The notes beneath the pieces were generated by a model. The model was not told the DNA's origin, did not search any database, and saw only the letters and a list, made by a program, of their open reading frames with translations. Of a DNA stretch of 39,965 nt, positions 1-7,839 are shown in pieces. Origin of the DNA: Conexibacter sp. (GTDB lineage Bacteria; Actinomycetota; Thermoleophilia; Solirubrobacterales; 70-9); NCBI GenBank assembly GCA_018263295.1, contig JADFCZ010000047.1, forward strand, positions 1 to 39,965. The letters are read 5' to 3'. Made by a program: the position numbers and the translations under genes. Numbering within the stretch: position 1 is the stretch's first letter; each line of letters begins with the position of its first letter.

Positions 1-6
1 CGATGG

Positions 7-837
7 ATGATCTCAGGATGGACCAGCCGAGCTCTGCTTGCTCTTGCCGGGATTCTGTACTTCGCTTCTGCGATCTATCTCGGCACCACAACAGCCGAAG
101 AGTCCAGCACGCTTCGGGTTCTCTGTGTCCTGATCGTCGCAGTCCCTGGGACTTATGCGCTCGCCTCGCTCATTACAGCGCATTGGGGCGATCTACCCGA
201 CATCACAGCGCGCAAGGTAAAGCGAAGCCTCCAGCACGAACTCGTCCAGATCAGCCGATCTGGGAACTACCCTGAGGATGTAACCAAACTCAGCTTTCAT
301 GTGTGGATACTGCCGCCGTGGTTTCAGCGCCTGACTTCATATAACGCACCGAAACGTGTTCGCCGCAGGGGACAGGTTGTCCTTGCGAAGTTCAAATCCC
401 CCCATATGGTGAAACTGGCGGTGTTTCGATTCGCCCACCAAAATCCATCGGGCGTTTACTTTCGGCAGGGTGCTGGCCTTATTGGGCACTGCATGTCCGA
501 GAATGAGGCCAACAAGATTCACCTGCTTGCGCTCGACAGCACCGAATACCAAGAGGCCATAGCTAACGATGACGGATGGGAGGCGGCGAGCCCTGCGATC
601 AAGCATGGGCTTCAGAGGAAGCACGCGAGGATGCTTGCGGACTCGTACGGACAGGTTGCTGCGTTGGTTCTACGTGACGGGTATCGCGCGATGGGCTGCA
701 TAACCCTTGAGCTTCCTCCCGGCGCAGAAGTCAGGCTTAAGGAGACCCACGCTACGCCCGCCGCGCAGTTCCTCGCGGAATGCCTCTCGAATGCGAAGGG
801 GGCTGTGGAAAACCATTTGACGAATGCCATGGAGTAG
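7..837 (+). CDS. Hypothetical membrane protein, possibly 5'-truncated
   Basis: I do not recognise this 276-residue protein. Two hydrophobic segments near residues 8-26 and 38-58 suggest an N-terminal membrane anchor, followed by a soluble cytoplasmic domain of about 210 residues rich in mixed alpha/beta sequence. The soluble part might be a GAF-like sensor fold, but I see no diagnostic motif and do not claim it. The reading frame stays open to the left edge, so the true start may lie outside the window; the ATG at 7 is only the first available. Base composition is visibly less GC-rich (roughly 55%) and codon use more relaxed than in genes after position 1269, suggesting acquisition from elsewhere. 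The next gene follows after 29 bases in the same direction, so the two may form one operon. Confidence 0.6.
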   Translation: MISGWTSRALLALAGILYFASAIYLGTTTAEESSTLRVLCVLIVAVPGTYALASLITAHWGDLPDITARKVKRSLQHELVQISRSGNYPEDVTKLSFHVWILPPWFQRLTSYNAPKRVRRRGQVVLAKFKSPHMVKLAVFRFAHQNPSGVYFRQGAGLIGHCMSENEANKIHLLALDSTEYQEAIANDDGWEAASPAIKHGLQRKHARMLADSYGQVAALVLRDGYRAMGCITLELPPGAEVRLKETHATPAAQFLAECLSNAKGAVENHLTNAME

Positions 838-866
838 TTCATATTGAGCTGGATAAGGAGTTGTTT

Positions 867-1112
867 ATGGTGAAGGAAGGTGGCGCTAGTGGTGGAGAGG
901 CCGAGACACATGGCCAACTAGACCGAGCGGATTGGGTTGATGAAGCGCCGTACCGCGTAATCAATCGGACTCCCGAGGATGTGGCGGCGAGCAGGATGGC
1001 GGGATACGTTCTGTACTTGCAGACGGGTGGACAGCCGTTCGAGCCACTTGAGACGGAGCGTCAAGAGGCTGTCGAACGCGGTGATCTCGAGGAGTTAGAC
1101 AAGGCTGCTTGA
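867..1112 (+). CDS. Small acidic hypothetical protein
   Basis: An 81-residue acidic, probably soluble protein of unknown function. I chose the ATG at 867 because a strong ribosome binding site, AAGGAG at 855-860, lies six bases upstream; the frame is open further back to 780, but that would overlap the end of the preceding gene. It has no signal peptide, no membrane segment and no motif I recognise. It shares the low GC of the preceding gene and is probably co-transcribed with it. The pair may be the right-hand end of a transferred segment whose rest lies outside the window. Confidence 0.55.
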   Translation: MVKEGGASGGEAETHGQLDRADWVDEAPYRVINRTPEDVAASRMAGYVLYLQTGGQPFEPLETERQEAVERGDLEELDKAA

Positions 1113-1268
1113 GCTCTCTGCGAGTGAGCAGTTGGGAAAGTCAACTCAATCGGCCATCCGAGCCACTTCGTGGCACAGGCGGTTGATTCCCTCTCGAACT
1201 TTCGGGTCCGAATGGTGGCCCATCAGGACCGCTTCCGTATCCGTTCGTCAATCCTGGGGAGGCGCAGC

Positions 1269-1661
1269 ATGGAACGATTCACCGGAGGTTGTCTCTGCGG
1301 CGAGGTCCGCTTCGTCGCGTCCGGCGATCCGTACCGCGTCGGGATCTGCCACTGCCTCGACTGCCGCAAGCACCACGGAGCCCTCTTCTTCGCCGCCGCG
1401 ATCTTCCCCGAGGAAGCGGTCGCCGTCGAGGGCGAGACCCGCGACTTCGAGGGGCGGTCGTTCTGCCCCCGCTGCGGATCGTCCGTCTTCGCGCGCAGCG
1501 AGGACGAGATCGAGGTGAACCTCGGATCGCTGGACGCTCCCGATCAGCTCCGGCCGACCTACGAGTGCTGGACCGTCCGCCGCGAGTCGTGGCTGCCGCC
1601 GTTCCCGCTCGAACGGCGTTACGAGCGCAACCGCGAGTCCTCCGGTCGCGGCGAGGACTGA
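1269..1661 (+). CDS. GFA (CENP-V/GFA) family zinc protein
   Basis: A 130-residue protein of the GFA family, named for a glutathione-dependent formaldehyde-activating enzyme; most members have unknown substrates. The zinc-binding cysteines are plain: a CLC pair in GGCLCGEV near the N-terminus, CHCLDC near residues 30-35, and CPRC near residues 67-70. Length and spacing fit the usual single-domain protein. The start is the ATG at 1269, preceded by a GGGGAGG ribosome binding site at 1256-1262. From here the GC content rises to that of the rest of the window. Its 3' end overlaps the convergent flippase-like gene by about 43 bases. Because actinobacteria usually use mycothiol instead of glutathione, the enzymatic name should not be taken literally. 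Confidence 0.85.
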   Translation: MERFTGGCLCGEVRFVASGDPYRVGICHCLDCRKHHGALFFAAAIFPEEAVAVEGETRDFEGRSFCPRCGSSVFARSEDEIEVNLGSLDAPDQLRPTYECWTVRRESWLPPFPLERRYERNRESSGRGED

Positions 1662-2647
1662 CCCCGGGTCCGGAAGCGGTCGAGCAGCGCCCAGGAGGCG
1701 AACATCAGCGCGCCGACCGCGCCGGTCGCCGTCAGCAGGGCGCCGGCGGCGGCCGTCTGGGCGACGCCCTTCGAGCCGAGGATCAGCACCGTCGTGACCA
1801 CGCCGAGGCTCGGGCCGACGGGCAACAGCCCGAGGGCGGCGGCGGCGATCAGCAGCGCCATCGAGTCCCAGACCGAGACGTCGACGCCGATCCCGCGGAG
1901 GACGAGCCAGTTGCGGAAGACCTGTGCGGAGACGGCGAGGACGGTCAGCCCGATGATCGTGTTCCGGTGCCGGAGGCCGCGGAGGACGGCGATGCCCCGC
2001 CAGAGGCCGTGGCGCTTGCGGTTGGCGATTCCGCTCAGCCCGGCGACGACCCCGACGCCCACGACGAGGGCGATCACGGGCACCCACCACGGGATGCCGA
2101 GCGGCCCGACGAGCGTGAACGAGCAGAGCCCGGCCAAGGCGATCTCGACGACGACGATCGGCATCTCCGCGGCGACGAGGACGCCCGCGGTCGGGGAGGT
2201 CTCGGGGACGGTCCGGCGGAGCTCCGCGATCCGGACGGCGAGGCCGAAGCTCGGGTTGAGCAGGTTGCCGAGGTAACCGACGGCCGCGGCGCGGTAGAGG
2301 GGCCGGCGGCCGCAGTCGGCTCCGGCCGCGTCGACGCAGACGTACCAGGCCTCGCTGCGTGCGATCAGCCACAGCACCTGCATCAGCGTCGCGCCGGCCA
2401 GGACGCCGAGCGATGCGGCGCCGATCGAGTCGATGAAGGCGTCGCGCTTGCTGTAGAGCCCGACCACCAGGGCTGCGAAGACGAGGATCGCGAAGGCGAC
2501 GCTCACGCCCTTCGAGTGCCGGCGCCACCACGAATGGTCCGGCGCCGCGGCGGGGAGGCCCTCCTCGACGACCCTCAGCGTCGGGTCGGAGTCGATCTCC
2601 GGCGGCGCGACGACCGGGTCGGGAGGTTTCGGCGCGGATGGGCCCAC
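1619..2647 (-). CDS. Flippase-like membrane protein (LPG synthase TM domain family)
   Basis: A polytopic membrane protein of about 342 residues with roughly eight hydrophobic segments, resembling the lysylphosphatidylglycerol synthase transmembrane (AglD/MprF flippase-like) family. Members move or modify lipid-linked molecules, but the substrate of a stand-alone copy cannot be read from sequence. The motif region GYLGNLLNPSFG and the late glycine/proline-rich segment LGLLPVGPSLG are typical of the family. The start is uncertain: I prefer the GTG at 2647, with a GTGAGA Shine-Dalgarno-like stretch eight bases upstream, because in-frame starts further out (2746, 2878) run into the divergent secreted-protein gene and encode non-conserved-looking sequence. 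No catalytic domain is attached. A LysX protein lies 28 kb away in the same window. Confidence 0.75.
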   Translation of the reverse strand: MGPSAPKPPDPVVAPPEIDSDPTLRVVEEGLPAAAPDHSWWRRHSKGVSVAFAILVFAALVVGLYSKRDAFIDSIGAASLGVLAGATLMQVLWLIARSEAWYVCVDAAGADCGRRPLYRAAAVGYLGNLLNPSFGLAVRIAELRRTVPETSPTAGVLVAAEMPIVVVEIALAGLCSFTLVGPLGIPWWVPVIALVVGVGVVAGLSGIANRKRHGLWRGIAVLRGLRHRNTIIGLTVLAVSAQVFRNWLVLRGIGVDVSVWDSMALLIAAAALGLLPVGPSLGVVTTVLILGSKGVAQTAAAGALLTATGAVGALMFASWALLDRFRTRGQSSPRPEDSRLRS

Positions 2648-2744
2648 CCGGCCATTCTCACGCTCCGAGGGTGGCAGCGAAAAGCGGGCTGGATACCGGG
2701 CACCTTCGTGACCGATCGGCCGCGGGCGCGTAGTAGGTGAGAGC

Positions 2745-3476
2745 ATGGTTCGCGACGTGAGACGGCGGATGCCGACAGCGCTGGGGCTCGCGCTCGCCGC
2801 GACGCTCGTCGTGGGCGTGGCCGCCGCCGATGCGTTCCCCTCGCCGCTGCCCGCCCGGGTCACCGCCGAGGGGCTCACCGTTGCGTCGGCGGTCGGCTCC
2901 TACTGCGTGACCGCCGAGCAGGGCGACGCCGGTCTCTGCGCGGACAAGATCCTGGCCAGGCCCGGACGCCGGCACCGGCTCTCGGTCGCACCGCGGACCG
3001 TGGTGAGCTTCGTGTTCCGCGACCAGCCGAAGCTGCGCGACGACGTCAGGGCGGCGAGTGGAGCTCTGCTTCGCTTCGACGAGGGCGAGAGGGTGGAGGG
3101 CGTGGGCAGGGTCGAGCTCCGGCGATCCGGCGACTCCTGGCGGGCGACGATGCCGAAGCAACTTCACCGCGCGAACGCCCTGATCGTCCAGACCGGCCTC
3201 GAGGGCGGCGGCGACATCAGCCACCTGGTGTCGCTGAAGAGCTCGCGGCGTCAGCCGCTGCGATGCCCGGGCGTGTTCGGCGTACCCGTCCGGGCCGGTG
3301 AGATCCGCGGAATGACCGTGCCGGACGCCGCGGCATTCGCAGAGCGGCGCGGGTGCACGCTCCGCGTCGTCCGGATCGACGGCGTCGACCAGGTGATCAC
3401 CGAGGACTTCAGCCTCGATCGCGTCAACGTGATCGTCCGCGACGATCGCGTTGCCGGCGTCGACGGCATCTACTGA
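2745..3476 (+). CDS. Secreted protein with C-terminal I78-like inhibitor domain
   Basis: A 243-residue exported protein. The N-terminus has Arg residues, then a hydrophobic segment (residues 11-28) ending in AADA, a plausible signal peptidase I site. The middle region (about 40-185) is unrecognised and has two Cys near residues 53 and 65. The last 55 residues (GMTVPDAAAFAERRG, then RVVRIDG, then DRVNV with V-V strands to the end) follow the pattern of I78-type small protease inhibitors, where an A..A...G helix is followed by RVV..DG and DRVNV. This is my reading of the pattern and no search was run. It could inhibit proteases in the envelope or regulate a partner enzyme. It is convergent with the cupredoxin lipoprotein gene. 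Confidence 0.7.
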   Translation: MVRDVRRRMPTALGLALAATLVVGVAAADAFPSPLPARVTAEGLTVASAVGSYCVTAEQGDAGLCADKILARPGRRHRLSVAPRTVVSFVFRDQPKLRDDVRAASGALLRFDEGERVEGVGRVELRRSGDSWRATMPKQLHRANALIVQTGLEGGGDISHLVSLKSSRRQPLRCPGVFGVPVRAGEIRGMTVPDAAAFAERRGCTLRVVRIDGVDQVITEDFSLDRVNVIVRDDRVAGVDGIY

Positions 3477-3524
3477 GCGCCGGCCGGGCGGCTCCCGTGT
3501 CGCGGCGACCGCGCCGCGCCGGGG

Positions 3525-3920
3525 TCAGCCGCTGACCGTGAGCTCGCCGGTCGGCTCCCGGTCGCCGGGGTTGCCGCAGACGATGTCGTAGGTGCCGGGA
3601 TCGAGATCGACCGAGACCTCGGCGCTCAGGCCCTCGGTTACGTTCTCCTCCTCGCCGAGGATCGCGTCGCCGTCGAGGACCTCGAACTCGTTGTTGACCG
3701 AGCTGTCGTCGTTGGTGACGACGAACGTGACCGCTCCGGCGGTCGCCTTCAGATCGGTCGGGTCGCACCCGTCGTCGGTGATCGTCACCGCGACCTGCTG
3801 GGCGTCGGCGTCCGATTCGGTCGAGTCCGACGAAGAGCCGCAGGCGATCAGGCCGAGCGACAGGACGCCGAGTACGGCGACGGCGACGAGGACGAGCAGG
3901 CGGTCGGGCGTGTGGGGCAT
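3525..3920 (-). CDS. EfeO-type cupredoxin lipoprotein
   Basis: A 131-residue lipoprotein. The signal peptide ends in LGLIAC, giving lipidated Cys27. The mature part is a single cupredoxin domain of the type at the N-terminus of E. coli EfeO: ITDDGCDP near the first strand, a TFVVTN strand, NEFEVL, ENVTEGLS, then the closing PGTYDIVCG. In EfeO this domain binds Fe or Cu and passes iron to the permease. Here it stands alone, without the M75 (imelysin) domain. ATG at 3920 has GGAG seven bases upstream. It lies 26 bases downstream of the EfeU-type permease gene on the same strand, so the two form an operon under the iron box at 4847-4874. Outer-leaflet delivery of iron to that permease is the likely role. 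Confidence 0.85.
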   Translation of the reverse strand: MPHTPDRLLVLVAVAVLGVLSLGLIACGSSSDSTESDADAQQVAVTITDDGCDPTDLKATAGAVTFVVTNDDSSVNNEFEVLDGDAILGEEENVTEGLSAEVSVDLDPGTYDIVCGNPGDREPTGELTVSG

Positions 3921-3946
3921 CGGTATCTCCGGTCGTAGGGAAGGGC

Positions 3947-4819
3947 TCAGGCGTCGGCGGCGCCGGGGGCGTTGGCCGCTCCGCGGGACACCGCTCGGCG
4001 GCGGATGGCGCCGACGCTCCAGGCCTGGGGCCAGAGAACGTAGGCGAGCATCGGGATCAGATAGGCGACGTAGACGAAGACCTCGGCCTGGGTCATGACC
4101 GACTGCAGACCGAGCATCCCGGTCAGAAGCGAAGAGGTCCAGGTGCCGGGGACCACCAGCCAGGAGAGGTCGACGGCCTGCGCCTGGAAGCTGGTTATCC
4201 AACCCGCCTCCCAGGCGGTGTGGGCGGCACCCGCGAGCAGGCCCGCGGCGACGAAGACGAGGACGACCGACGTCAGCTTGAAGAACCGCGCGAGGTTGAG
4301 GCGGACGCCGCCCCGGTAGATCCCGTAGCCGATGACGAGCGCGACTCCGATGCCGAGGGCGGCTCCGATGCCGGCGCTCGTCGGGTCCGAGGCGCCCTGG
4401 AAGACGGCGAGCAGGAAGACCGCCGTCTCGATTCCCTCGCGGAGGACCGCGAAGAACGCCATGCCGATCAGCGCCCAGGCGGAGCCCGAGTTCAGGGCCG
4501 CCGTCGCGCTCGCGTGCAGCTCGGACTTGATCATCCGGGCGTGCCTGCGCATCCAGAAGATCATGAAGGTGACGATGCCGACGGCGGCGAGGCCGATGAC
4601 CGTCTCGAGCATCTCCTGCTGCCGCTGCGGCAGCTCCTGGTTGAGGAGATCGAGGCCGATCCCGATCCCGAGGCAGATCGCTGCCGCGATCCCGACGCCC
4701 GCCCAGACGTGACGGAGCTGCGAGCCGTCGCCCTCCTTCTTGATGAAGGCGGCGATGATGCCGACGATGAGCGCCGCTTCGACGCCCTCGCGCAGGCCGA
4801 TTACGAACGTGGGGAGCAA
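3947..4819 (-). CDS. efeU: FTR1/EfeU-family iron permease
   Basis: A 290-residue, seven-helix membrane protein of the oxidase-dependent iron transporter family, predicted to import iron across the cytoplasmic membrane. The two diagnostic REXXE motifs are present: REGVE at residues 10-14 and REGIE near residue 128. Length matches EfeU. The start codon is TTG at 4819 (the protein then reads LPTFVIGLREGVE, as expected at the family N-terminus); no strong ribosome binding site is visible. The cupredoxin lipoprotein follows in the same operon; no EfeB-type peroxidase gene is next to it. Two abutting iron-box palindromes lie 28-55 bases upstream, so repression by an iron regulator of the DtxR/IdeR or Fur kind is likely. 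Confidence 0.93.
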   Translation of the reverse strand: MLPTFVIGLREGVEAALIVGIIAAFIKKEGDGSQLRHVWAGVGIAAAICLGIGIGLDLLNQELPQRQQEMLETVIGLAAVGIVTFMIFWMRRHARMIKSELHASATAALNSGSAWALIGMAFFAVLREGIETAVFLLAVFQGASDPTSAGIGAALGIGVALVIGYGIYRGGVRLNLARFFKLTSVVLVFVAAGLLAGAAHTAWEAGWITSFQAQAVDLSWLVVPGTWTSSLLTGMLGLQSVMTQAEVFVYVAYLIPMLAYVLWPQAWSVGAIRRRAVSRGAANAPGAADA

Positions 4820-4846
4820 ACGATTCTCTGGGTCGGGGAAGCTCGC

Positions 4847-4874
4847 TTAGGCGGGCCTAATTAGGCAAACCTAA
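4847..4874. promoter_or_regulatory. Tandem iron-box palindromes upstream of efeU
   Basis: Two 14-base palindromes abut exactly: TTAGGCGGGCCTAA at 4847-4860 and TTAGGCAAACCTAA at 4861-4874. Each is TTAGG-N4-CCTAA. The half-sites match those of DtxR/IdeR iron boxes (TTAGG...CCTAA), but the spacing inside each dyad is 4, not 9. The junction also makes a perfect 12-base dyad, GCCTAATTAGGC. The same design recurs upstream of the second iron locus. Likely role: iron-dependent repression. Confidence 0.8.
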
Positions 4875-5023
4875 TCCGTCTGTGCCAGCCTAGCGGAATC
4901 GAGCGTGCGAGTGACACGCCAGAGGACCACCGGGTCCGTGGGTTCCGCCGCTCCGACCGGCAATCTGCGGCATCCGTCCAGCGGGGTTCAAGCCGCGGAC
5001 GGCTTCTGTCGATCTGCCACGCA

Positions 5024-6448
5024 GTGAGTGCTTCCCTCCGACATGCCCGTCCGATGCCGCGTTCCGGCGCCATCGGCCTCGCCTTCCTGTCGGTCGCGTT
5101 CGCGATGCTCGCGACGCTGCTGATCCCGCCGTCCTCAGAGGCCGCGGACATGCTGATCTGTCGCAAGTTCGATCGCGAGAGCGACAAGAAGGGGCGGACG
5201 ATCCACCTTCACGGCAAGGGCGTCAAGTTCAGCGCCAGCGACGGCAACGACGCTCTCTACGGCACGCCCAACGACGACATCCTGCAGGGCGGCAACGGCA
5301 ACGACCGCGTCTACGGGCTCGGCGGCGACGACATCGTCTGCGGCGGCACCGGCCACGACAAGGTGTTCGGCGGGTCCGGCAACGACGCCGTCTACGGCGA
5401 GGAGGCGCGCGACGATGTCGACGGCGGTCCCGGCGACGACTACGTGCTCGGCGGCGCCGAGAACGATCGCGTCAGCACCTGGGGCGACGGTCTCGACTTC
5501 GCCGACGGCGACTACGGCAAGGACGTGGTGGTCGGCGGCGGCGGCGATCAGATCTTCGGCGGCACGCTGAACGACAAGCTCTTCGTCCGCCTGGCACCGG
5601 GCGAGAACGAGAGTGCCGACTACATGAACGGGGGCTACGACGACGACCGCATGTACGGCACCGATCTCGCCGACCGCATGCAGGGCAACATCGGCGACGA
5701 CAAGATCTTCGGCCGGGGCGGCGACGACGTCCTCCGCGGCGGCGGCTCGAACGACGACCTCAACGGTGACGGCGGCAGCGACACGCTCGCCGGCGAGAAC
5801 AACCGCGACGACATGCGCGGCGGCGACGGCGACGACGAGCTGACCGGCGGCGAGGGCCGCGACGACTTCTGGGGCGACGCCGGCTTCGATACCTGCAACT
5901 GGGGCCGCAAGAGCGAGAAGCTCGTTTCCTGCGAGCGCCCCCGCGAGGGCGGCGGCCGCGTCCCGGCCGGTATCGTCACCGCTCGCGACAAGGGCGGCGG
6001 GAAGCCCGGCGGTCAGTCCGGGTCCGCGCCCTACATCAGCTCCGACGGATACCCCTTCCCGGACAAGTTCTCCAGGATCGCCGGCTTCAAGACGGTCCGG
6101 GAGGCCGACGGCAAGGGTGGGATGGGGCTCCTCGACAAGGATTCATCCCACCGTGAGAAGCCGAACGTGGTCGCCCTCGGCACCGTCCATCGCGCCCGCG
6201 AGCTCGACGGGGTGATCACGTCGGGGAACGGTCATCAGCAGGTCGAATGGGCCTACACCAACACCTGCTCGCGGGACTACTCCTCGCCGGACGTGATGCG
6301 CTCGACGGGGAACTCCTCGACGACGCCGGTCCACTTCAACATCCCGATGCCGCCGAAGCACGGGCCGAAGTGCGACGTCGCGATCTGGGGCAAGATCGCT
6401 CAGTCGAAATCGAAGAAGTCGCTGACGGCGCGGCTGCTCTTCCGCTGA
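5024..6448 (+). CDS. Secreted RTX-type calcium-binding repeat protein
   Basis: A 474-residue exported protein. The signal peptide (about residues 11-41, ending SSEAA) is followed by about a dozen RTX nonapeptides of GGxGxDxhx type between residues 75 and 295, for example GGNGNDRVY, GGTGHDKVF, GGSGNDAVY and GGDGDDELT. In RTX proteins these form a calcium-binding parallel beta-roll that folds outside the cell. The repeats are interrupted in the middle (about residues 150-215) by a less regular stretch. The last 165 residues, with four Cys, are unrecognised. Start: GTG at 5024 or ATG at 5054; neither has a clear ribosome binding site, and the signal peptide is intact with either. No type I secretion genes are adjacent, so export is probably Sec-dependent. 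No catalytic domain is visible. Confidence 0.85.
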   Translation: MSASLRHARPMPRSGAIGLAFLSVAFAMLATLLIPPSSEAADMLICRKFDRESDKKGRTIHLHGKGVKFSASDGNDALYGTPNDDILQGGNGNDRVYGLGGDDIVCGGTGHDKVFGGSGNDAVYGEEARDDVDGGPGDDYVLGGAENDRVSTWGDGLDFADGDYGKDVVVGGGGDQIFGGTLNDKLFVRLAPGENESADYMNGGYDDDRMYGTDLADRMQGNIGDDKIFGRGGDDVLRGGGSNDDLNGDGGSDTLAGENNRDDMRGGDGDDELTGGEGRDDFWGDAGFDTCNWGRKSEKLVSCERPREGGGRVPAGIVTARDKGGGKPGGQSGSAPYISSDGYPFPDKFSRIAGFKTVREADGKGGMGLLDKDSSHREKPNVVALGTVHRARELDGVITSGNGHQQVEWAYTNTCSRDYSSPDVMRSTGNSSTTPVHFNIPMPPKHGPKCDVAIWGKIAQSKSKKSLTARLLFR

Positions 6449-6467
6449 CGCGGCGCCCCGGGCCGCG
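6449..6467 (+). terminator. GC-rich hairpin after the RTX gene
   Basis: A perfect 6-base stem, CGCGGC (6449-6454) and GCCGCG (6462-6467), with a 7-base loop starts directly after the stop codon. There is no T-run, so it may be an intrinsic terminator of the actinobacterial kind or only a 3'-end stabilising hairpin. Confidence 0.35.
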
Positions 6468-6554
6468 GTGCCCGGCTCCTTCCTAGGACCGAACCTGACC
6501 TCAATTGCTCGTAGCGTTGCCCGCTCACCGAGATTCCGACCCGAGGAGGACCGA

Positions 6555-6926
6555 ATGGACATGAAGCTGGAGCTGGTCGCCGTGCCCGTCACCGACGTCG
6601 ACCGCGCCAAGGAGTTCTACGAGCGCGTCGGCTTCAACGCCGACCACGACGTCCCCGTCAGCGACGAGATCAGGTTCGTCCAGCTGACGCCGCCGGGGTC
6701 GGCCTGCTCGATTGCCCTCGGCAAGGGAATCACCGAGGCCGAGCCGGGGTCGGTCCAGGGGCTGCAGGTCGTCGTCGACAGCGCCGACGAGGCGCGTCGC
6801 GAACTGCTCGACCGCGGGATCGAGGCGAGCGAGGTCAGCGAGTTCCCCTGGGGCCGCTTCGTCTTCTTCGCCGACCCCGACGGGAACCGGTGGGCGATCC
6901 AGGAGATCGTTGAGCCCGCCGGTTGA
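6555..6926 (+). CDS. VOC superfamily (glyoxalase-like) protein
   Basis: A 123-residue protein of the vicinal-oxygen-chelate fold, built from two beta-alpha-beta-beta-beta halves: the first begins LELVAVPVTDVDRAKEFYE, and the second ends GRFVFFADPDGNRWAIQEI, the classic family signature. Metal-dependent members include glyoxalase I, dioxygenases and fosfomycin-resistance proteins; the substrate here is unknown, and typical His/Glu ligands are only partly evident (Glu at the end of strand FADPDGNRWAIQE). The ATG at 6555 has a strong GAGGAGGA ribosome binding site at 6543-6550. An alternative, longer frame is open to 6468 but lacks a ribosome binding site. It is probably a single-gene unit; the next gene has its own promoter. 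Confidence 0.85.
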   Translation: MDMKLELVAVPVTDVDRAKEFYERVGFNADHDVPVSDEIRFVQLTPPGSACSIALGKGITEAEPGSVQGLQVVVDSADEARRELLDRGIEASEVSEFPWGRFVFFADPDGNRWAIQEIVEPAG

Positions 6927-6973
6927 TGCCTGCTACGTGGCGAGAACATTGGATTTCGGCGGTATTTCCGGAG

Positions 6974-6979
6974 TAGAAT
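6974..6979 (+). promoter_or_regulatory. Probable -10 element of the SnoaL-like gene
   Basis: TAGAAT at 6974-6979 fits a sigma-70-type -10 box; a start of transcription near 6986 would give a 25-base leader containing the AGGAGG ribosome binding site. The -35 is weak (TTGGAT with 19-base spacing). Low certainty. Confidence 0.35.
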
Positions 6980-7010
6980 CGCCACAGTCGGACAAGGGGA
7001 AGGAGGGGGA

Positions 7011-7424
7011 GTGGCTGCGAGTTCGGCGTCCGCCGACGCGCATTCGAGCGAGGACACGATCGAGGGCTGGTTCGAAGCCTTCAATCACCGCGACCTGGAC
7101 GGGATGCTCGTCCGTTTCCACCCCGCGATCGAGTTCCGGCCCCTCCGCTTTCCCGGCATCGACCACGCCTACGAGGGCCACGCCGGGATCCGCGTCTGGT
7201 TCGCGGCGGTGACCGGCGGCAACCACGTCCACCGGATCGACGCCGACGAGTTCAGGATGATGGACGACGGTCGCATCCTCGTCTCCGGCTCGGTCAGCCT
7301 CGCCGCCGTCGGCGGGATCGCCCCGTTCAGCGGCATCTACACCGTCGACCGGGGCCTGATCCGCGTCGCCTCCCACTACTTCACCCCGAGCACGGTCCTC
7401 GACCGGCTCGGGCTCATCGACTGA
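7011..7424 (+). CDS. SnoaL-like / NTF2-fold protein
   Basis: A 137-residue protein of the NTF2-like (SnoaL) superfamily, a cone-shaped fold used by isomerases, hydrolases and small ligand-binding proteins. The N-terminal helix motif IEGWFEAFNHRDLDGMLVRFHPAI followed by YEGHAGIRVWFAAV, and the closing FSGIYTVDRGLIRVASHYF strands, are typical. No specific active site can be assigned. The GTG start at 7011 follows an excellent AGGAGGGGGA ribosome binding site. The ATG-starting alternatives are internal to the conserved first helix. No neighbour suggests a pathway. Function unknown beyond fold. Confidence 0.8.
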   Translation: MAASSASADAHSSEDTIEGWFEAFNHRDLDGMLVRFHPAIEFRPLRFPGIDHAYEGHAGIRVWFAAVTGGNHVHRIDADEFRMMDDGRILVSGSVSLAAVGGIAPFSGIYTVDRGLIRVASHYFTPSTVLDRLGLID

Positions 7425-7466
7425 CTGCCTCGTGGACTTGGACGTTGTCGATGCCTGCCCTTGGCT

Positions 7467-7835
7467 TCAGGCCGCGCGGACCGGGATGCAGCCGCCGCCG
7501 CCGACGGGCAGGTAGTTGATCCGCTGCTTCTTATGGCGGAGATGGAACCGGTCGTTGGCGTAGGTCCCGCTCCATCCATTCTCGAGCGTGCCGCCGATGC
7601 ACTTCCGGAGGATCTTCCGGGCCGGCTTGCACTTGATGTGCTTGACCTTGATCTCCGTCGCTCCGCCGCTGCCCTCAGGCTCGAACTGGACCACGACGTC
7701 CTTGCAGGAGCGCTTCTTCGCGGCTGCCTCGCTGCCGACCGGCGCTGCGAGCAGCGTCGCGGCGGCGACCGCGAGCAGGAGAACGGCCGCCGTGGCGATC
7801 CGGACCGATTGCGTTTTCGGGATGGCGGGGTTCAT
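7467..7835 (-). CDS. Small secreted cysteine-containing protein
   Basis: A 122-residue exported protein of unknown function. Residues 11-37 form a signal peptide ending GSEAAAKK. The mature part, about 85 residues, is basic and has four Cys (in SCKD, KCKP, KCIG and GCIP), which could form two disulfides. The layout (IKVKHIKC.PA, then ENGW, then a basic strand and a final hydrophobic strand) loosely resembles each half of the duplicated secreted protein at 13998-14630, so they may share a fold; this is only a visual impression. It lies four bases after the stop of the upstream secreted protein gene, so both belong to one operon. Confidence 0.7.
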   Translation of the reverse strand: MNPAIPKTQSVRIATAAVLLLAVAAATLLAAPVGSEAAAKKRSCKDVVVQFEPEGSGGATEIKVKHIKCKPARKILRKCIGGTLENGWSGTYANDRFHLRHKKQRINYLPVGGGGCIPVRAA

Positions 7836-7839
7836 CGGC

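Noticed and set aside
1289-2740. A 483-codon + strand frame opposite the flippase-like gene
   Set aside because: The translation is a low-complexity Arg/Asp/Glu/Gly sequence, while the minus strand gives a clean multi-helix protein.
5024-6448. The RTX protein as a toxin
   Set aside because: Only calcium-binding repeats and an unknown tail are seen; there is no catalytic or pore-forming domain and no type I secretion operon nearby.
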